From Dysgonamonadaceae bacterium (GTDB taxonomy: Bacteria; Bacteroidota; Bacteroidia; Bacteroidales; Dysgonomonadaceae): a stretch of DNA of 32,600 bases. Below are positions 10,301-18,333 of the stretch, piece after piece (position 1 is the first letter of the stretch; each line of letters starts with the position of its first letter). Both the position numbers and the translations under genes were made by a program. The stretch lies in NCBI GenBank assembly GCA_029975415.1, contig JARKPE010000084.1, positions 1-32,600 on the forward strand, read 5' to 3'. The notes beneath the pieces were generated by a model, which searched no databases, was not told the origin of the DNA, and saw only the letters and a list, made by a program, of their open reading frames with translations.

Positions 10301-10376
10301 CTATTATGCTTTCCCATTTCAAAACGGAGGATTCAGTAACGGTATGTTTGGAATTAATTTTGTTCCGGGATGGTGA
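7311..10376 (+). CDS. Large secreted protein: peptidase MA/gluzincin-like N-terminus (HELVH), TolB-like PD40 repeats, C-terminal outer-membrane beta-barrel (bacterial surface antigen-like)
   Basis: Signal peptide; LGHELVHAFQ...WMVEGMAEY; repeated SPDGKYLAFFSD/SPDGRYMVFTG/SPDGKYIVYST; C-terminal aromatic-ended barrel (...GMFGINFVPGW). Confidence 0.85.
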   Translation: MKNFKVKGALWAAFSIVLMNVFTTNAQYFGRTKPTYQKFRFDVAQTPHFEVYHYLKNDTMLINFIGWAEEWYHMHQLIFKDTFQTKNPILLYTNHADFQQTNAVSSLIAEGTGGVTESLKQRVILPFAPTLYQTDHTLGHELVHAFQYNKLLRSDSTNYSINNLPLWMVEGMAEYLSIGSVDPNTSMWMRDALLNKRFPSIKDLANVSEYFPYRYGQALWAFIGKTWGDTIIMPLFEKTAQWGLDVAIDSVFHFNTQTLSGMWKTATENHYRQFMKDSVYTPVGNKIISEKNGSSTNVSPSLSPDGKYLAFFSDKSIFTLDLFIAEARTGKIVKKISSLTRNSEIDDFSFIESGGTWSPDSKKFAFVVYSKGRNKLAVVDIDKMKTELVEIKEVASFSNPEWSPDGRYMVFTGLNEGVGDLYLYDFQTKKTRKLTHDLFSNIHPSWSPDGKYIVYSTEAICSDQSKKFCFILTLLDIETGESRMIDVFPKADNLNPRFSNDGRFIYFLSDADGFRNLYKYDLQDEKVYRLTEYLTGISGITLFSPAVSVDRQNGMIAYTHYFNKKYEIYIAYDRDFDPIEVDKYYVNFDAGTLPLLKHMSVNIVDSVLSSRVPQIALSVDSIKELPYRPKLKLDYISNSVGVGITTGPSFNTTDMAGSVFMLFSDMVGDHQLYTSLSLNGEIYDFGGQLAYVNQSNKIKWGASVSHIPYRSGSMFWTTDTLRIDKEKYQVDNLVLDYVRMFEDNVSTFFYYPLSQTRRFEAGVSASWYSYRWDRYHNYFDALGYPLGGRREKLPSPPGISFQTANIAYVEDDSYFGMTAPLMGHRARYQIERYFGNINLYNVLLDYRRYYFSKPVGFAFRLYHNGLYGKNSQIGLASPMYLGYPWLVRGYEDISIYGSTGNSIGYNSFNVSNLSGSRIAVVNAELRFPFSGPKVLAPIKSNIFLTDLNLFFDGGLAWNKGDKVKLKWQTSNFDERIPVFSAGASMRINLFGYLVVEPYYAFPFQNGGFSNGMFGINFVPGW

Positions 10377-10399
10377 TACGTATATATTTCGATTCAAAT

Positions 10400-10428
10400 A
10401 GGGAGGGCATGCCCTCCTTATTTTTTTC
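10400..10428 (+). terminator. Rho-independent terminator
   Basis: GGAGGGCATGCCCTCC perfect palindrome followed by TTATTTTTTT. Confidence 0.9.
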
Positions 10429-10695
10429 ATAAAGTGTGCCGTTTGCTTGAGCTTTCATCCGCCGTTTAAAGGTACTTAGTTATTTTGATCAGATTTTCAA
10501 ATTTTTTCTCAATGTCCGCCGGCTGGCGGATATGAGCCCAACGAGCTGGCTAAAAAATAAGATTTTTAATAAATTCCCTTCCTTTAGCCGATTTGAGTTG
10601 TTTCTCGCGTTTCATAGCGGATAGTGGATATGAGACTCGATAGTAAAATAGTAAAATTAAAAAGGAAAGTCTCACTTGACTTTCCTCAAATTGTG

Positions 10696-10767
<72 letters not shown>

Positions 10768-10883
10768 ATGTTGTTTTATGATTGGACTGCAAAGATAGTG
10801 ATTTATTTCAATAATGCAAAATATTTCAGAAAACTTTTTTATATCCATTTGAAATAGTACATTTGAGGCAAATTTTCATTCTC

Positions 10884-11642
10884 ATGTCCGATAGCATCGT
10901 AATTATACCTACCTATAACGAGAAAGAAAACATCGAAAACATAATTCGGGCCATTTTTGACTTGGAAAAGGATTTCCATATTCTGGTGATTGATGATGGT
11001 TCGCCTGATGGGACGGCGGCAATTGTCCACAACCTCATCCGAAACGAGTATGCCGATCGCCTTTTTATCGAGGAACGAAAGGGAAAATTAGGACTGGGTA
11101 CGGCCTATATTCACGGTTTTAAATGGGCATTGGCACACTCCTACGAATATATTTTTGAAATGGATGCCGATTTTTCGCACAATCCCAATGATTTGCCTCG
11201 TTTGTATGCAGCTTGTGCGGTAGAAGGATTTGATGTTTCGATAGGATCTCGATACTGCGCAGGAGTAAATGTCGTCAATTGGCCAATGGGACGGGTGCTG
11301 ATGTCATATTTCGCTTCGAAATATGTTCAGATCGTCACGGGAATGAATATTCATGATACCACGGCAGGTTTTGTATGTTATCGGAGGAAAGTGCTTGAAT
11401 CGATGGATTTGGATCGGATAAAATTTAAAGGTTATGCGTTCCAGATCGAAATGAAATATACTGCATTGGCGCTTGGATTCAAAATAAACGAGGTTTCCGT
11501 GATTTTTGTAAATCGTCAGTTGGGCACTTCGAAAATGAGCTCTCGTATATTTGGTGAAGCTTTTTTTGGAGTTATCAATCTTCGATGGCGAAAATTGACG
11601 GGAAAAATAAAACCTAAATCGAAAAATTATTTAAGACAATGA
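10884..11642 (+). CDS. Polyprenol monophosphomannose synthase / DPM1-like family 2 glycosyltransferase
   Basis: IVIIPTYNEKENIENII, VIDDGSPDGTA, MDADFSHNP. The ORF begins at TTG 10863 but the ATG at 10884 fits better. Confidence 0.92.
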   Translation: MSDSIVIIPTYNEKENIENIIRAIFDLEKDFHILVIDDGSPDGTAAIVHNLIRNEYADRLFIEERKGKLGLGTAYIHGFKWALAHSYEYIFEMDADFSHNPNDLPRLYAACAVEGFDVSIGSRYCAGVNVVNWPMGRVLMSYFASKYVQIVTGMNIHDTTAGFVCYRRKVLESMDLDRIKFKGYAFQIEMKYTALALGFKINEVSVIFVNRQLGTSKMSSRIFGEAFFGVINLRWRKLTGKIKPKSKNYLRQ

Positions 11643-12979
11643 TTCTCGTTCATAATGCAACAATTATCAACGAAGGGCATTCCTACCGCGGATCGGTATT
11701 GATCGAGGGCGAAAATATTACGAAAATATTTATCGACGATGTTCCCGAATATGTATTGAATCGCAGCGATAAAATCATTGAAGCCGATGATTTATATCTC
11801 ATACCGGGAGTGATTGACGACCAAGTGCACTTTCGCGATCCAGGATTGACACACAAAGGCGATATTTACACAGAGAGCCGTGCTGCTGTTGCCGGAGGTG
11901 TCACCTCTTTCATGGATATGCCAAACACCATCCCGCAAACAATTACGATAGATGCTTTACATGCGAAATTCGAAACAGCTGCCGAAAAGTCTATAGCCAA
12001 CTATTCGTTTTATTTGGGAGCCACCAACGACAACCTCAGGGAATTACTGAAAGCCGATGCGAAAACCGTTTGCGGCATTAAAGTATTTATGGGTGCTTCG
12101 ACAGGAAATATGCTTGTGGACAAAGAAGATTCGCTGCGTAGAATTTTTGCCGAAGTTGATATGCTGATTGCAACCCATTGCGAAAAAGAAGAAATTATTC
12201 GACGCAATGTGGAAGAATACAGGAGCAAATTTGGGGAGAATATTCCCATAGAATATCATCCAATTATTCGAAGCGAAGAGGCATGTTATCAATCGTCGGC
12301 ACAAGCCGTGGAATTGGCCGATAAATATGGATCGCGACTACATGTGCTGCATTTGTCCACCGGGAGAGAAACGAGTCTATTCGATAGCAGCCCGATAGAA
12401 AACAAAAAAATCACATCCGAAGTCTGTGTTCATCATCTGTGGTTTTCGGAAACGGATTACAAAAGTTTGGGAACGAAAATCAAATGGAATCCGGCCATTA
12501 AAACTGCTGCCGATCGTGATGCCTTGCGCGAAGCGCTCAAAGATGGGAGATTGGATGTAGTTGCTACCGATCACGCCCCGCATTTGCTTTCCGAAAAAGA
12601 AGGCGGATGCCTGAAAGCCGCATCGGGTGGTCCGCTTGTTCAGCATTCGTTGCAAATGATGCTCGAATTGGCTGCTCAAAATGTTTTTTCGAAAGAGTAT
12701 GTAATAGAAAAGATGTGTCATGCTCCTGCAAAACTGTTCAGAATAAAAAATCGAGGTTTTATTCGAGAAGGTTTCAAGGCCGATTTAGTGCTGATCAATC
12801 CTAACAAGCCATATACGGTGAATACCGACAACATTCTATACAAATGTGCTTGGTCACCTCTTGAGGGTGAAAGGTTTTCAAACAGTATCGAAACAACATT
12901 TGTCAATGGAAATATTGTATTCGACAAAGGAGCGATTATCGAATCGTTTCATGGGCAGCCTCTCGAATTTGAAAGATGA
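11639..12979 (+). CDS. pyrC: Dihydroorotase (amidohydrolase family)
   Basis: DDQVHFRDPGLTHKGDIYTES, GGVTSFMDMPNT, ATDHAPH. Overlaps the preceding stop (ATGA). Confidence 0.92.
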   Translation: MILVHNATIINEGHSYRGSVLIEGENITKIFIDDVPEYVLNRSDKIIEADDLYLIPGVIDDQVHFRDPGLTHKGDIYTESRAAVAGGVTSFMDMPNTIPQTITIDALHAKFETAAEKSIANYSFYLGATNDNLRELLKADAKTVCGIKVFMGASTGNMLVDKEDSLRRIFAEVDMLIATHCEKEEIIRRNVEEYRSKFGENIPIEYHPIIRSEEACYQSSAQAVELADKYGSRLHVLHLSTGRETSLFDSSPIENKKITSEVCVHHLWFSETDYKSLGTKIKWNPAIKTAADRDALREALKDGRLDVVATDHAPHLLSEKEGGCLKAASGGPLVQHSLQMMLELAAQNVFSKEYVIEKMCHAPAKLFRIKNRGFIREGFKADLVLINPNKPYTVNTDNILYKCAWSPLEGERFSNSIETTFVNGNIVFDKGAIIESFHGQPLEFER

Positions 12980-13065
12980 AGAGGGAGGGAGAATGCGTTG
13001 TCAAATTATAGCCCCTTAAGTTCAACTTAGAAGTGCGAATTACACTGTAATTGCTCTTTTTTTTC

Positions 13066-13073
13066 TAATTTTG
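13066..13073 (+). promoter_or_regulatory. Bacteroidetes -7-like element TAATTTTG upstream of glycosyltransferase
   Basis: TAnnTTTG match about 27 nt before the GTG start. Confidence 0.4.
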
Positions 13074-13099
13074 TAGATACTTTCATAAAACTGTTGCAC

Positions 13100-14233
13100 G
13101 TGAAGTTTCTGTTTGCTGTTCAGGGAGAAGGAAGAGGCCATTTTACGCAAGCACTTTCCATGGCTTGGATAATGCGAAAGCACGGTCACGAAGTGTGTGC
13201 CGTGTTGGTTGGAAAGAGTGACAATCGTCAAGTTCCGGCTTTCTTTAGCGATAAGATAGAAGCTCCGATTTTTGTTTTCAATAGTCCGAACTTTACTTCT
13301 TTCTATAAAAACAAAAGGCCTAATATTGTGATGAGCGTGCTCAGCAATTTCGCGCGTCCTCTCATTTTTCGTAAGAGCATTGTTTTTGTTAAAAAAAAAA
13401 TTGAGGAATATCATCCCGATATTGTCATCAACTTTTACGAACTTATCACCGGTACAGCTTATCAGGTGTATAAGATCAACGAAAAATTAGGCGTAAAGAT
13501 GATCAATGTCGGACATCAGTATTTGCTTTTGAATCCTCATTACAAAACTACACCTGAACAGGATGTGAAATATTATTTGCTCCGAATGCTTACGAAATGG
13601 ACTTGTCAGGGTTCGTCGAAATTGTTGGCCTTGTCTTTTCGGGACATGCCCGGTTGTGAAGAAAGAAATTTGGTTGTAGTGCCTCCTCTGCTTCGAAGAG
13701 AGGTTTTTGAGATAGAACCCGAAGCGGGTGATTATATACACGGATATATGCTTAACTCAGGATATTTCGAGGAAATTTTGGATTGGCATACAAAAAATCC
13801 GCACATTCCCTTACGTTTTTTTTGGGACAAGAAAGATGCCGACGATGTGACGGTTATCGACGAAAATTTGGTTCTTTATCGCCTAAACGATGAATTGTTT
13901 TTGAAAAGTTTGGCCGGAAGCATGGCTTATTCCACAACGGCGGGATTCGAATCGCTGTGCGAAGCATTATATTATCGGAAACCGATATTGATGATACCCG
14001 CCCATGTAGAGCAAGAATTCAATGCATTCGATGCAAGCCTTTCGGGAGCAGGTATCAGCAGTCGGAAATTTAAATTGAATAAGTTGATCAATTTTCTTCC
14101 TTTTTATCGCCCGGATGAAAATTTTCAAGATTGGGTTTTGCAAGCTGAAGAACGATTTATTCACGAGATTTGCGAAGATACATCACTTAATCGTAAAAAA
14201 ATCGGACTCGATATTCTTATGAAAGTGAAGTAG
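13100..14233 (+). CDS. Glycosyltransferase family protein (MurG/GT28-like)
   Basis: Starts GTG: MKFLFAVQGEGRGHFTQALSMAWIMRKHGHEV; C-terminal GFESLCEALYYRKPILMIPAHVEQEFNA. Confidence 0.82.
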   Translation: MKFLFAVQGEGRGHFTQALSMAWIMRKHGHEVCAVLVGKSDNRQVPAFFSDKIEAPIFVFNSPNFTSFYKNKRPNIVMSVLSNFARPLIFRKSIVFVKKKIEEYHPDIVINFYELITGTAYQVYKINEKLGVKMINVGHQYLLLNPHYKTTPEQDVKYYLLRMLTKWTCQGSSKLLALSFRDMPGCEERNLVVVPPLLRREVFEIEPEAGDYIHGYMLNSGYFEEILDWHTKNPHIPLRFFWDKKDADDVTVIDENLVLYRLNDELFLKSLAGSMAYSTTAGFESLCEALYYRKPILMIPAHVEQEFNAFDASLSGAGISSRKFKLNKLINFLPFYRPDENFQDWVLQAEERFIHEICEDTSLNRKKIGLDILMKVK

Positions 14234-14255
14234 ATTCAACCGATTTCGTGCAGGC

Positions 14256-14286
14256 AAAAAAAAGAGGCTGAAGGCCTCCTTTTTTG
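14256..14286. terminator. Bidirectional intrinsic terminator
   Basis: AAAAAAAAGAGGC-TGAAG-GCCTCCTTTTTT between convergent genes. Confidence 0.88.
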
Positions 14287-14303
14287 TGGATAGGAAGTCG
14301 CCG

Positions 14304-14744
14304 TTACGCAAATTCATCGAAAATTCCCATTGATTCTGTTCCGCTAACCATGATTTTTTTGATGTCCAATAAATGAACGATTTCGGGATTAGCAGCTGTA
14401 CCAAAATCGATATAAACCAATTTCTCGGTTTCTGAAGGATTTCTCATGATATGAGCGCCTTTTATTCCGGTAGGGAAAGCGATAACATCACCGGCTTTTA
14501 GCAAAATTTCCCCATCTTCGGTACGAACGGCTCCTTGTCCACTGATGACATAAAAAACTTCTTCGTTTACTTCGTGATAATGATACCCATAGGCATAATT
14601 GCCAGGATCAACTTCTACGAAATTCACCCTACACTTGCTCACTTCTTCTTCGGGAATAATGGTTTTTACGGTAAATTTATTGCCGCGATCCACATTTGTC
14701 TGTCCCTTGATTTCATCTACATTTTTTACAATTAGATTTTTCAT
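14304..14744 (-). CDS. Cupin domain-containing protein
   Basis: YHYHEVNEEVFYVISGQGAVRTEDGEILLKAGDVIAFPTG cupin motifs 1 and 2. Confidence 0.9.
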   Translation of the reverse strand: MKNLIVKNVDEIKGQTNVDRGNKFTVKTIIPEEEVSKCRVNFVEVDPGNYAYGYHYHEVNEEVFYVISGQGAVRTEDGEILLKAGDVIAFPTGIKGAHIMRNPSETEKLVYIDFGTAANPEIVHLLDIKKIMVSGTESMGIFDEFA

Positions 14745-14771
14745 TTTTACGATTTAAATTGTTTTACCTTT

Positions 14772-14803
14772 CAAATTTAGTAAAATGCTTTTTTATACAC
14801 AAC
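14772..14803 (-). promoter_or_regulatory. Bacteroidetes sigma-ABfr-type promoter (GTTG-N20-TAAATTTG) for the cupin gene
   Basis: Minus strand GTTG TGTATAAAAAAGCATTTTAC TAAATTTG; matches the -33 TTG / -7 TAnnTTTG architecture. Confidence 0.6.
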
Positions 14804-14969
14804 GAGGTAAGTTACGAACCACAATTGTTTGAAATATTGATTATCAGTTGAATATAAAATATACTTTTAGGAATATTTATGATAAATCTCTTTTAGAGAG
14901 TAATAATCCTTAATGCTTGTAACATGCTGGAGAATTCTTTTTATTTTTGTGAATCGAAAAAAGAAAACA

Positions 14970-15305
14970 ATGAAATCTGCCGATTTGCAATACCCCCAGT
15001 GCCCAATTCGAAATGTACTGGCACGATTTAGCGACAAATGGTCGTTATTGATTTTGACCACGCTTCACGAAAAGGGAACGCTTCGCTATTCTGAGGTTTG
15101 CAAATCGATTCCGGACATTTCACAAAAGATGCTTTCCTCCACTCTTAAAAGATTGGAGGAAGAAGGGCTTATCAGCCGAGAGGCATTTGCAGAAATTCCG
15201 CCTCGAGTAGAGTATTCGCTTACTGGAACGGGTGAAAGTTTAATGCCTATTGTTGGTGAATTGATAGATTGGTCGAGATTGCATTTTAAAGAAATAGTTC
15301 GATAA
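14970..15305 (+). CDS. HxlR-family winged-helix transcriptional regulator
   Basis: CPIRNVLARFSDKWSLLILTTLHEKGTLRYSEVCKSIPDISQKMLSSTLKRLEEEGLI. The ATG at 14970 is preferred because TATTTTTG (-7) lies at 14942-14949. Confidence 0.92.
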   Translation: MKSADLQYPQCPIRNVLARFSDKWSLLILTTLHEKGTLRYSEVCKSIPDISQKMLSSTLKRLEEEGLISREAFAEIPPRVEYSLTGTGESLMPIVGELIDWSRLHFKEIVR

Positions 15306-15363
15306 CAGAAACTGGCTACTTCTACCACAGAATAGTCTATCAATGCTTATTCTCAAATAAGAA

Positions 15364-15672
15364 ATGAATCGCAGCTACATAAGATATATTCCGTTTTATT
15401 TGATTTTTATTTTCCTGTTTCCTTCTATAGTGAAACTGGAACACCATCATCATCTATATTCGGATTGCCGGCATTCCGAAAAATCTTGTCAAATATTTCA
15501 CGAAAACTGTCTTATTTGCGATTTTCATTTCTCGATCTTCACCGATCAGGTTGAAAAAATCGATTTGGAGGTTCTTCTTCATTCCGATCATTACAAAAAT
15601 CTATATAACACTCCCTGCACTTTTTCTTTTACCAATCTTCCTTTTTCACATCGTGCTCCTCCTTTTTCTTAA
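15364..15672 (+). CDS. Small His/Cys-rich membrane-anchored protein, possible metal-associated accessory protein
   Basis: 102 aa; N-terminal hydrophobic segment then HHHHLYSDCRHSEKSC...CLICDFHF; 64 bp upstream of the TonB receptor, same strand. Confidence 0.65.
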   Translation: MNRSYIRYIPFYLIFIFLFPSIVKLEHHHHLYSDCRHSEKSCQIFHENCLICDFHFSIFTDQVEKIDLEVLLHSDHYKNLYNTPCTFSFTNLPFSHRAPPFS

Positions 15673-15736
15673 ATCTCATATCGATAGATTTTATTAAAAA
15701 TAGGAACTCTAATTATTTCACGATTAAAAAAGGAAA

Positions 15737-17962
15737 ATGAAAAAATACATCCTCTTAAGCATCGTGCTTGTTCATTTTGCAAGCACGTTTGCACAAAATA
15801 TCCTTTCGGGCAAGGTTACTACTCAAGCCCGAGAACCTTTATCCGGAGCCACCATATATTGTTACGAACTGAGCAAAGGTACATTTTCGGATTCCGATGG
15901 CAATTTCGAACTCTCCAATCTCCCTGCCGGAAAAATCACTTTGCAGTTTTCTTTTGTTGGTTATGCATCGCAGGTTAAAATTGTTGTGATAGATGAAAAT
16001 GTCAAGAGAATTGATGTGGCACTTCAGGAAACTACCCTTGAGGCCGAAGAAGTTGTCGTTTCTGCAGGTTACAATGTCACACAACACCAAACTGCTGTAA
16101 AAATAGATGTCCTGAATCTTGATGAAAAGCACGGAAAAATTTCCCCAAACTTAATGGAAACTTTATCGCAAGTGCCCGGTGTCAACATGATTTCGAAAGG
16201 GATTGGTGTTGCAAAGCCCGTTATTCGAGGGCTTTCTATGAATGATGTTCTGACGCTCAACAACGGCGTACGCATCGAAAATTACCAGTATTCAGACCAT
16301 CATCCGCTCGGAGTGAATGAATTTGGTATAGAAGATGTAGAGATAATTAAAGGGCCTGCCTCGCTTCTTTACGGATCTGATGCTATTGGTGGCGTTATCA
16401 ATTTCATTCGTGAGAAACCTGCTCCGGTGGGGTCATTGCAGGGAGATTATGGCCTGCAACTTTTTTCCAACTCGTTGGGAGTGGTTCAAAATTTGGGATT
16501 GAAAGGAACGTCGAAGGATATTTTCGGTGGTATTAGGATCGGCTATATATCTCACGCCGATTACCTGCAGGGAGGTGGAGATTTTGTTCCCAATACTCGC
16601 TTCAACGAATCGTCAATCAAGGCAAATATTGGTCATGCCGGTCGAATGGGTACATTCGAGCTTTTTTACGATAATAATCGCAGCAACATTGGATTGGTGG
16701 AAGAAGAATCGGCAGAAGAAATTGAACAACGTGGGAGAAAACCTGAAATATTTTTTCAACGATTAGACAACCAGATGCTTTCATCCAGAAATCGGTTATA
16801 TTTCAATCGCTATAAGTTGGAAATAAATACTGCATATCAGGATAATAAATTGTCGCATATCGGTGAAGCAAACGAATATGAAGTGGAAATGCGCTTGAGA
16901 ACATTTACATACGAAACAAAATTACATTTTCCTTCCGACCTGCACACCGAATATATTTTGGGTTTTCAGGGAATGAATCAATGGAATGACAACTTGAATG
17001 ATCGGGAAACCAAGTTGCTTCCCGATGCCGAGATGCAAAATTATTCGCTCTTCGGATTGTTGCAACGTACTTTCTTCAACAAACTCAAAGTACAGGGGGG
17101 GATTCGCTACGACTACAAATCTTTATCCTCACAAGCTGTAGGTGATCAGTACGTTGATAATTTCTTCCGACCCGCATTGAACAAATCGTATGACAATTTC
17201 AGCGGTTCGATTGGGGCAATTTTTAACCTCAATGAATCGCTCCTTTTCAGGTCAAACATTGCGGCTGCTTATCGAACGCCAAACCTGGCGGAGTTGACTT
17301 CGAAAGGAAAACATGAAGAAAGGTTCGAAATAGGCGATGCTTCACTTCGCCCTCAAAAAGCTTATGAAATTGATGCAAGTTTGCATCTGCATAAAGAAAA
17401 TTATACCCTCGATTTGGCCGGTTTTTATAATTCTATTCGCGATTACATTTTTTTATCGCCAACCGGTGACGAATCTGCCGGTGGCGTTCCCATTTACCAA
17501 TATCGTCAGGGTGATGCTTATTTATACGGAGGTGAATTTGCTTTTCATATTCATCCGGTAAACCTTTCGTGGATGCATTTTCAAACCAATTTTTCCTCCG
17601 TGATCGGCAAACAACGAAACGGTGATTATCTCCCATTTATTCCTGCACATCAAATGGATGCCGAAATACGTGCCGAGAAAAACCAACTGGCATTTTTGCA
17701 GGATGCTTTTGTTTCAATATCCACAAATACGGCTTTTGCTCAGCGCAATCCAGCGCCCAATGAAAATTCCACTTCAGGTTATACTATTGTGGATGCAAAT
17801 ATTGGAGCTATTATGAAAGTAGCTCGTGTACCTGTTTCATGGCAATTGGGACTCAATAACCTTTTTGATGTTCGATATATCGATCATCTATCAACTCTTA
17901 AGGAAGTGAAATATTATAATCCGGGACGAAACTTGGTGTTATCAATGAAACTTCGGTTCTAA
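15737..17962 (+). CDS. TonB-dependent receptor with N-terminal carboxypeptidase-D regulatory-like domain (possibly metal/zinc-type)
   Basis: Signal peptide, LSGKVTTQAREPLSGATIY...FVGYASQ, plug domain (GVNMISKGIGVAKPVIRGLSMNDVLTLNNGVRIE), barrel with AYRTPNLAELTSKGKHEERFEIGDASLRPQKAYEID, C-terminal NPGRNLVLSMKLRF. Confidence 0.92.
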   Translation: MKKYILLSIVLVHFASTFAQNILSGKVTTQAREPLSGATIYCYELSKGTFSDSDGNFELSNLPAGKITLQFSFVGYASQVKIVVIDENVKRIDVALQETTLEAEEVVVSAGYNVTQHQTAVKIDVLNLDEKHGKISPNLMETLSQVPGVNMISKGIGVAKPVIRGLSMNDVLTLNNGVRIENYQYSDHHPLGVNEFGIEDVEIIKGPASLLYGSDAIGGVINFIREKPAPVGSLQGDYGLQLFSNSLGVVQNLGLKGTSKDIFGGIRIGYISHADYLQGGGDFVPNTRFNESSIKANIGHAGRMGTFELFYDNNRSNIGLVEEESAEEIEQRGRKPEIFFQRLDNQMLSSRNRLYFNRYKLEINTAYQDNKLSHIGEANEYEVEMRLRTFTYETKLHFPSDLHTEYILGFQGMNQWNDNLNDRETKLLPDAEMQNYSLFGLLQRTFFNKLKVQGGIRYDYKSLSSQAVGDQYVDNFFRPALNKSYDNFSGSIGAIFNLNESLLFRSNIAAAYRTPNLAELTSKGKHEERFEIGDASLRPQKAYEIDASLHLHKENYTLDLAGFYNSIRDYIFLSPTGDESAGGVPIYQYRQGDAYLYGGEFAFHIHPVNLSWMHFQTNFSSVIGKQRNGDYLPFIPAHQMDAEIRAEKNQLAFLQDAFVSISTNTAFAQRNPAPNENSTSGYTIVDANIGAIMKVARVPVSWQLGLNNLFDVRYIDHLSTLKEVKYYNPGRNLVLSMKLRF

Positions 17963-17994
17963 AAGAGTGTTGTTTTCCCGCCGCTCAAAAAGGC

Positions 17995-18012
17995 TCTCGG
18001 CTTAAGCCGAGA
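17995..18012. other. Perfect 18-bp palindrome downstream of the TonB receptor (possible terminator stem without clear U-tract)
   Basis: TCTCGGCTTAAGCCGAGA. Confidence 0.45.
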
Positions 18013-18131
18013 AACCCTCTGCAGCAATTAAATGTGTTTGATGTATTTCATGCAATTGGTGCGATTAGGTACTTCTATAACAACCGAAACGGTGAAAAGG
18101 ATTCGATCTTTTTCAAATCCTTTTTCGGTTG

Positions 18132-18204
18132 AGCCACAAGCGAGACTTGAACTCGCGACCAACGCGTTACGAATGCGTTACTCTACCAACTGAGCTATTG
18201 TGGC
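18132..18204 (-). tRNA. tRNA-Thr (CGT)
   Basis: Minus strand GCCACAATAGCTCAGTTGGTAGAGTAACGCATTCGTAACGCGTTGGTCGCGAGTTCAAGTCTCGCTTGTGGCT; anticodon CGT. Confidence 0.92.
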
Positions 18205-18271
18205 GTTTTTTCGTGTCGCAAAGATAGAAAAAATACACAAAACTACAAAATGTTGAGATCTGTGTTGACAA

Positions 18272-18301
18272 AAAACGGGTTGCCAACTGGCAACCCGTTT
18301 T
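18272..18301. terminator. Intrinsic terminator for secDF
   Basis: AAAACGGGTTGCCA-AC-TGGCAACCCGTTTT. Confidence 0.85.
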
Positions 18302-18333
18302 ACATAAAAGAGTATGATTTTTAAATTTGCAAG

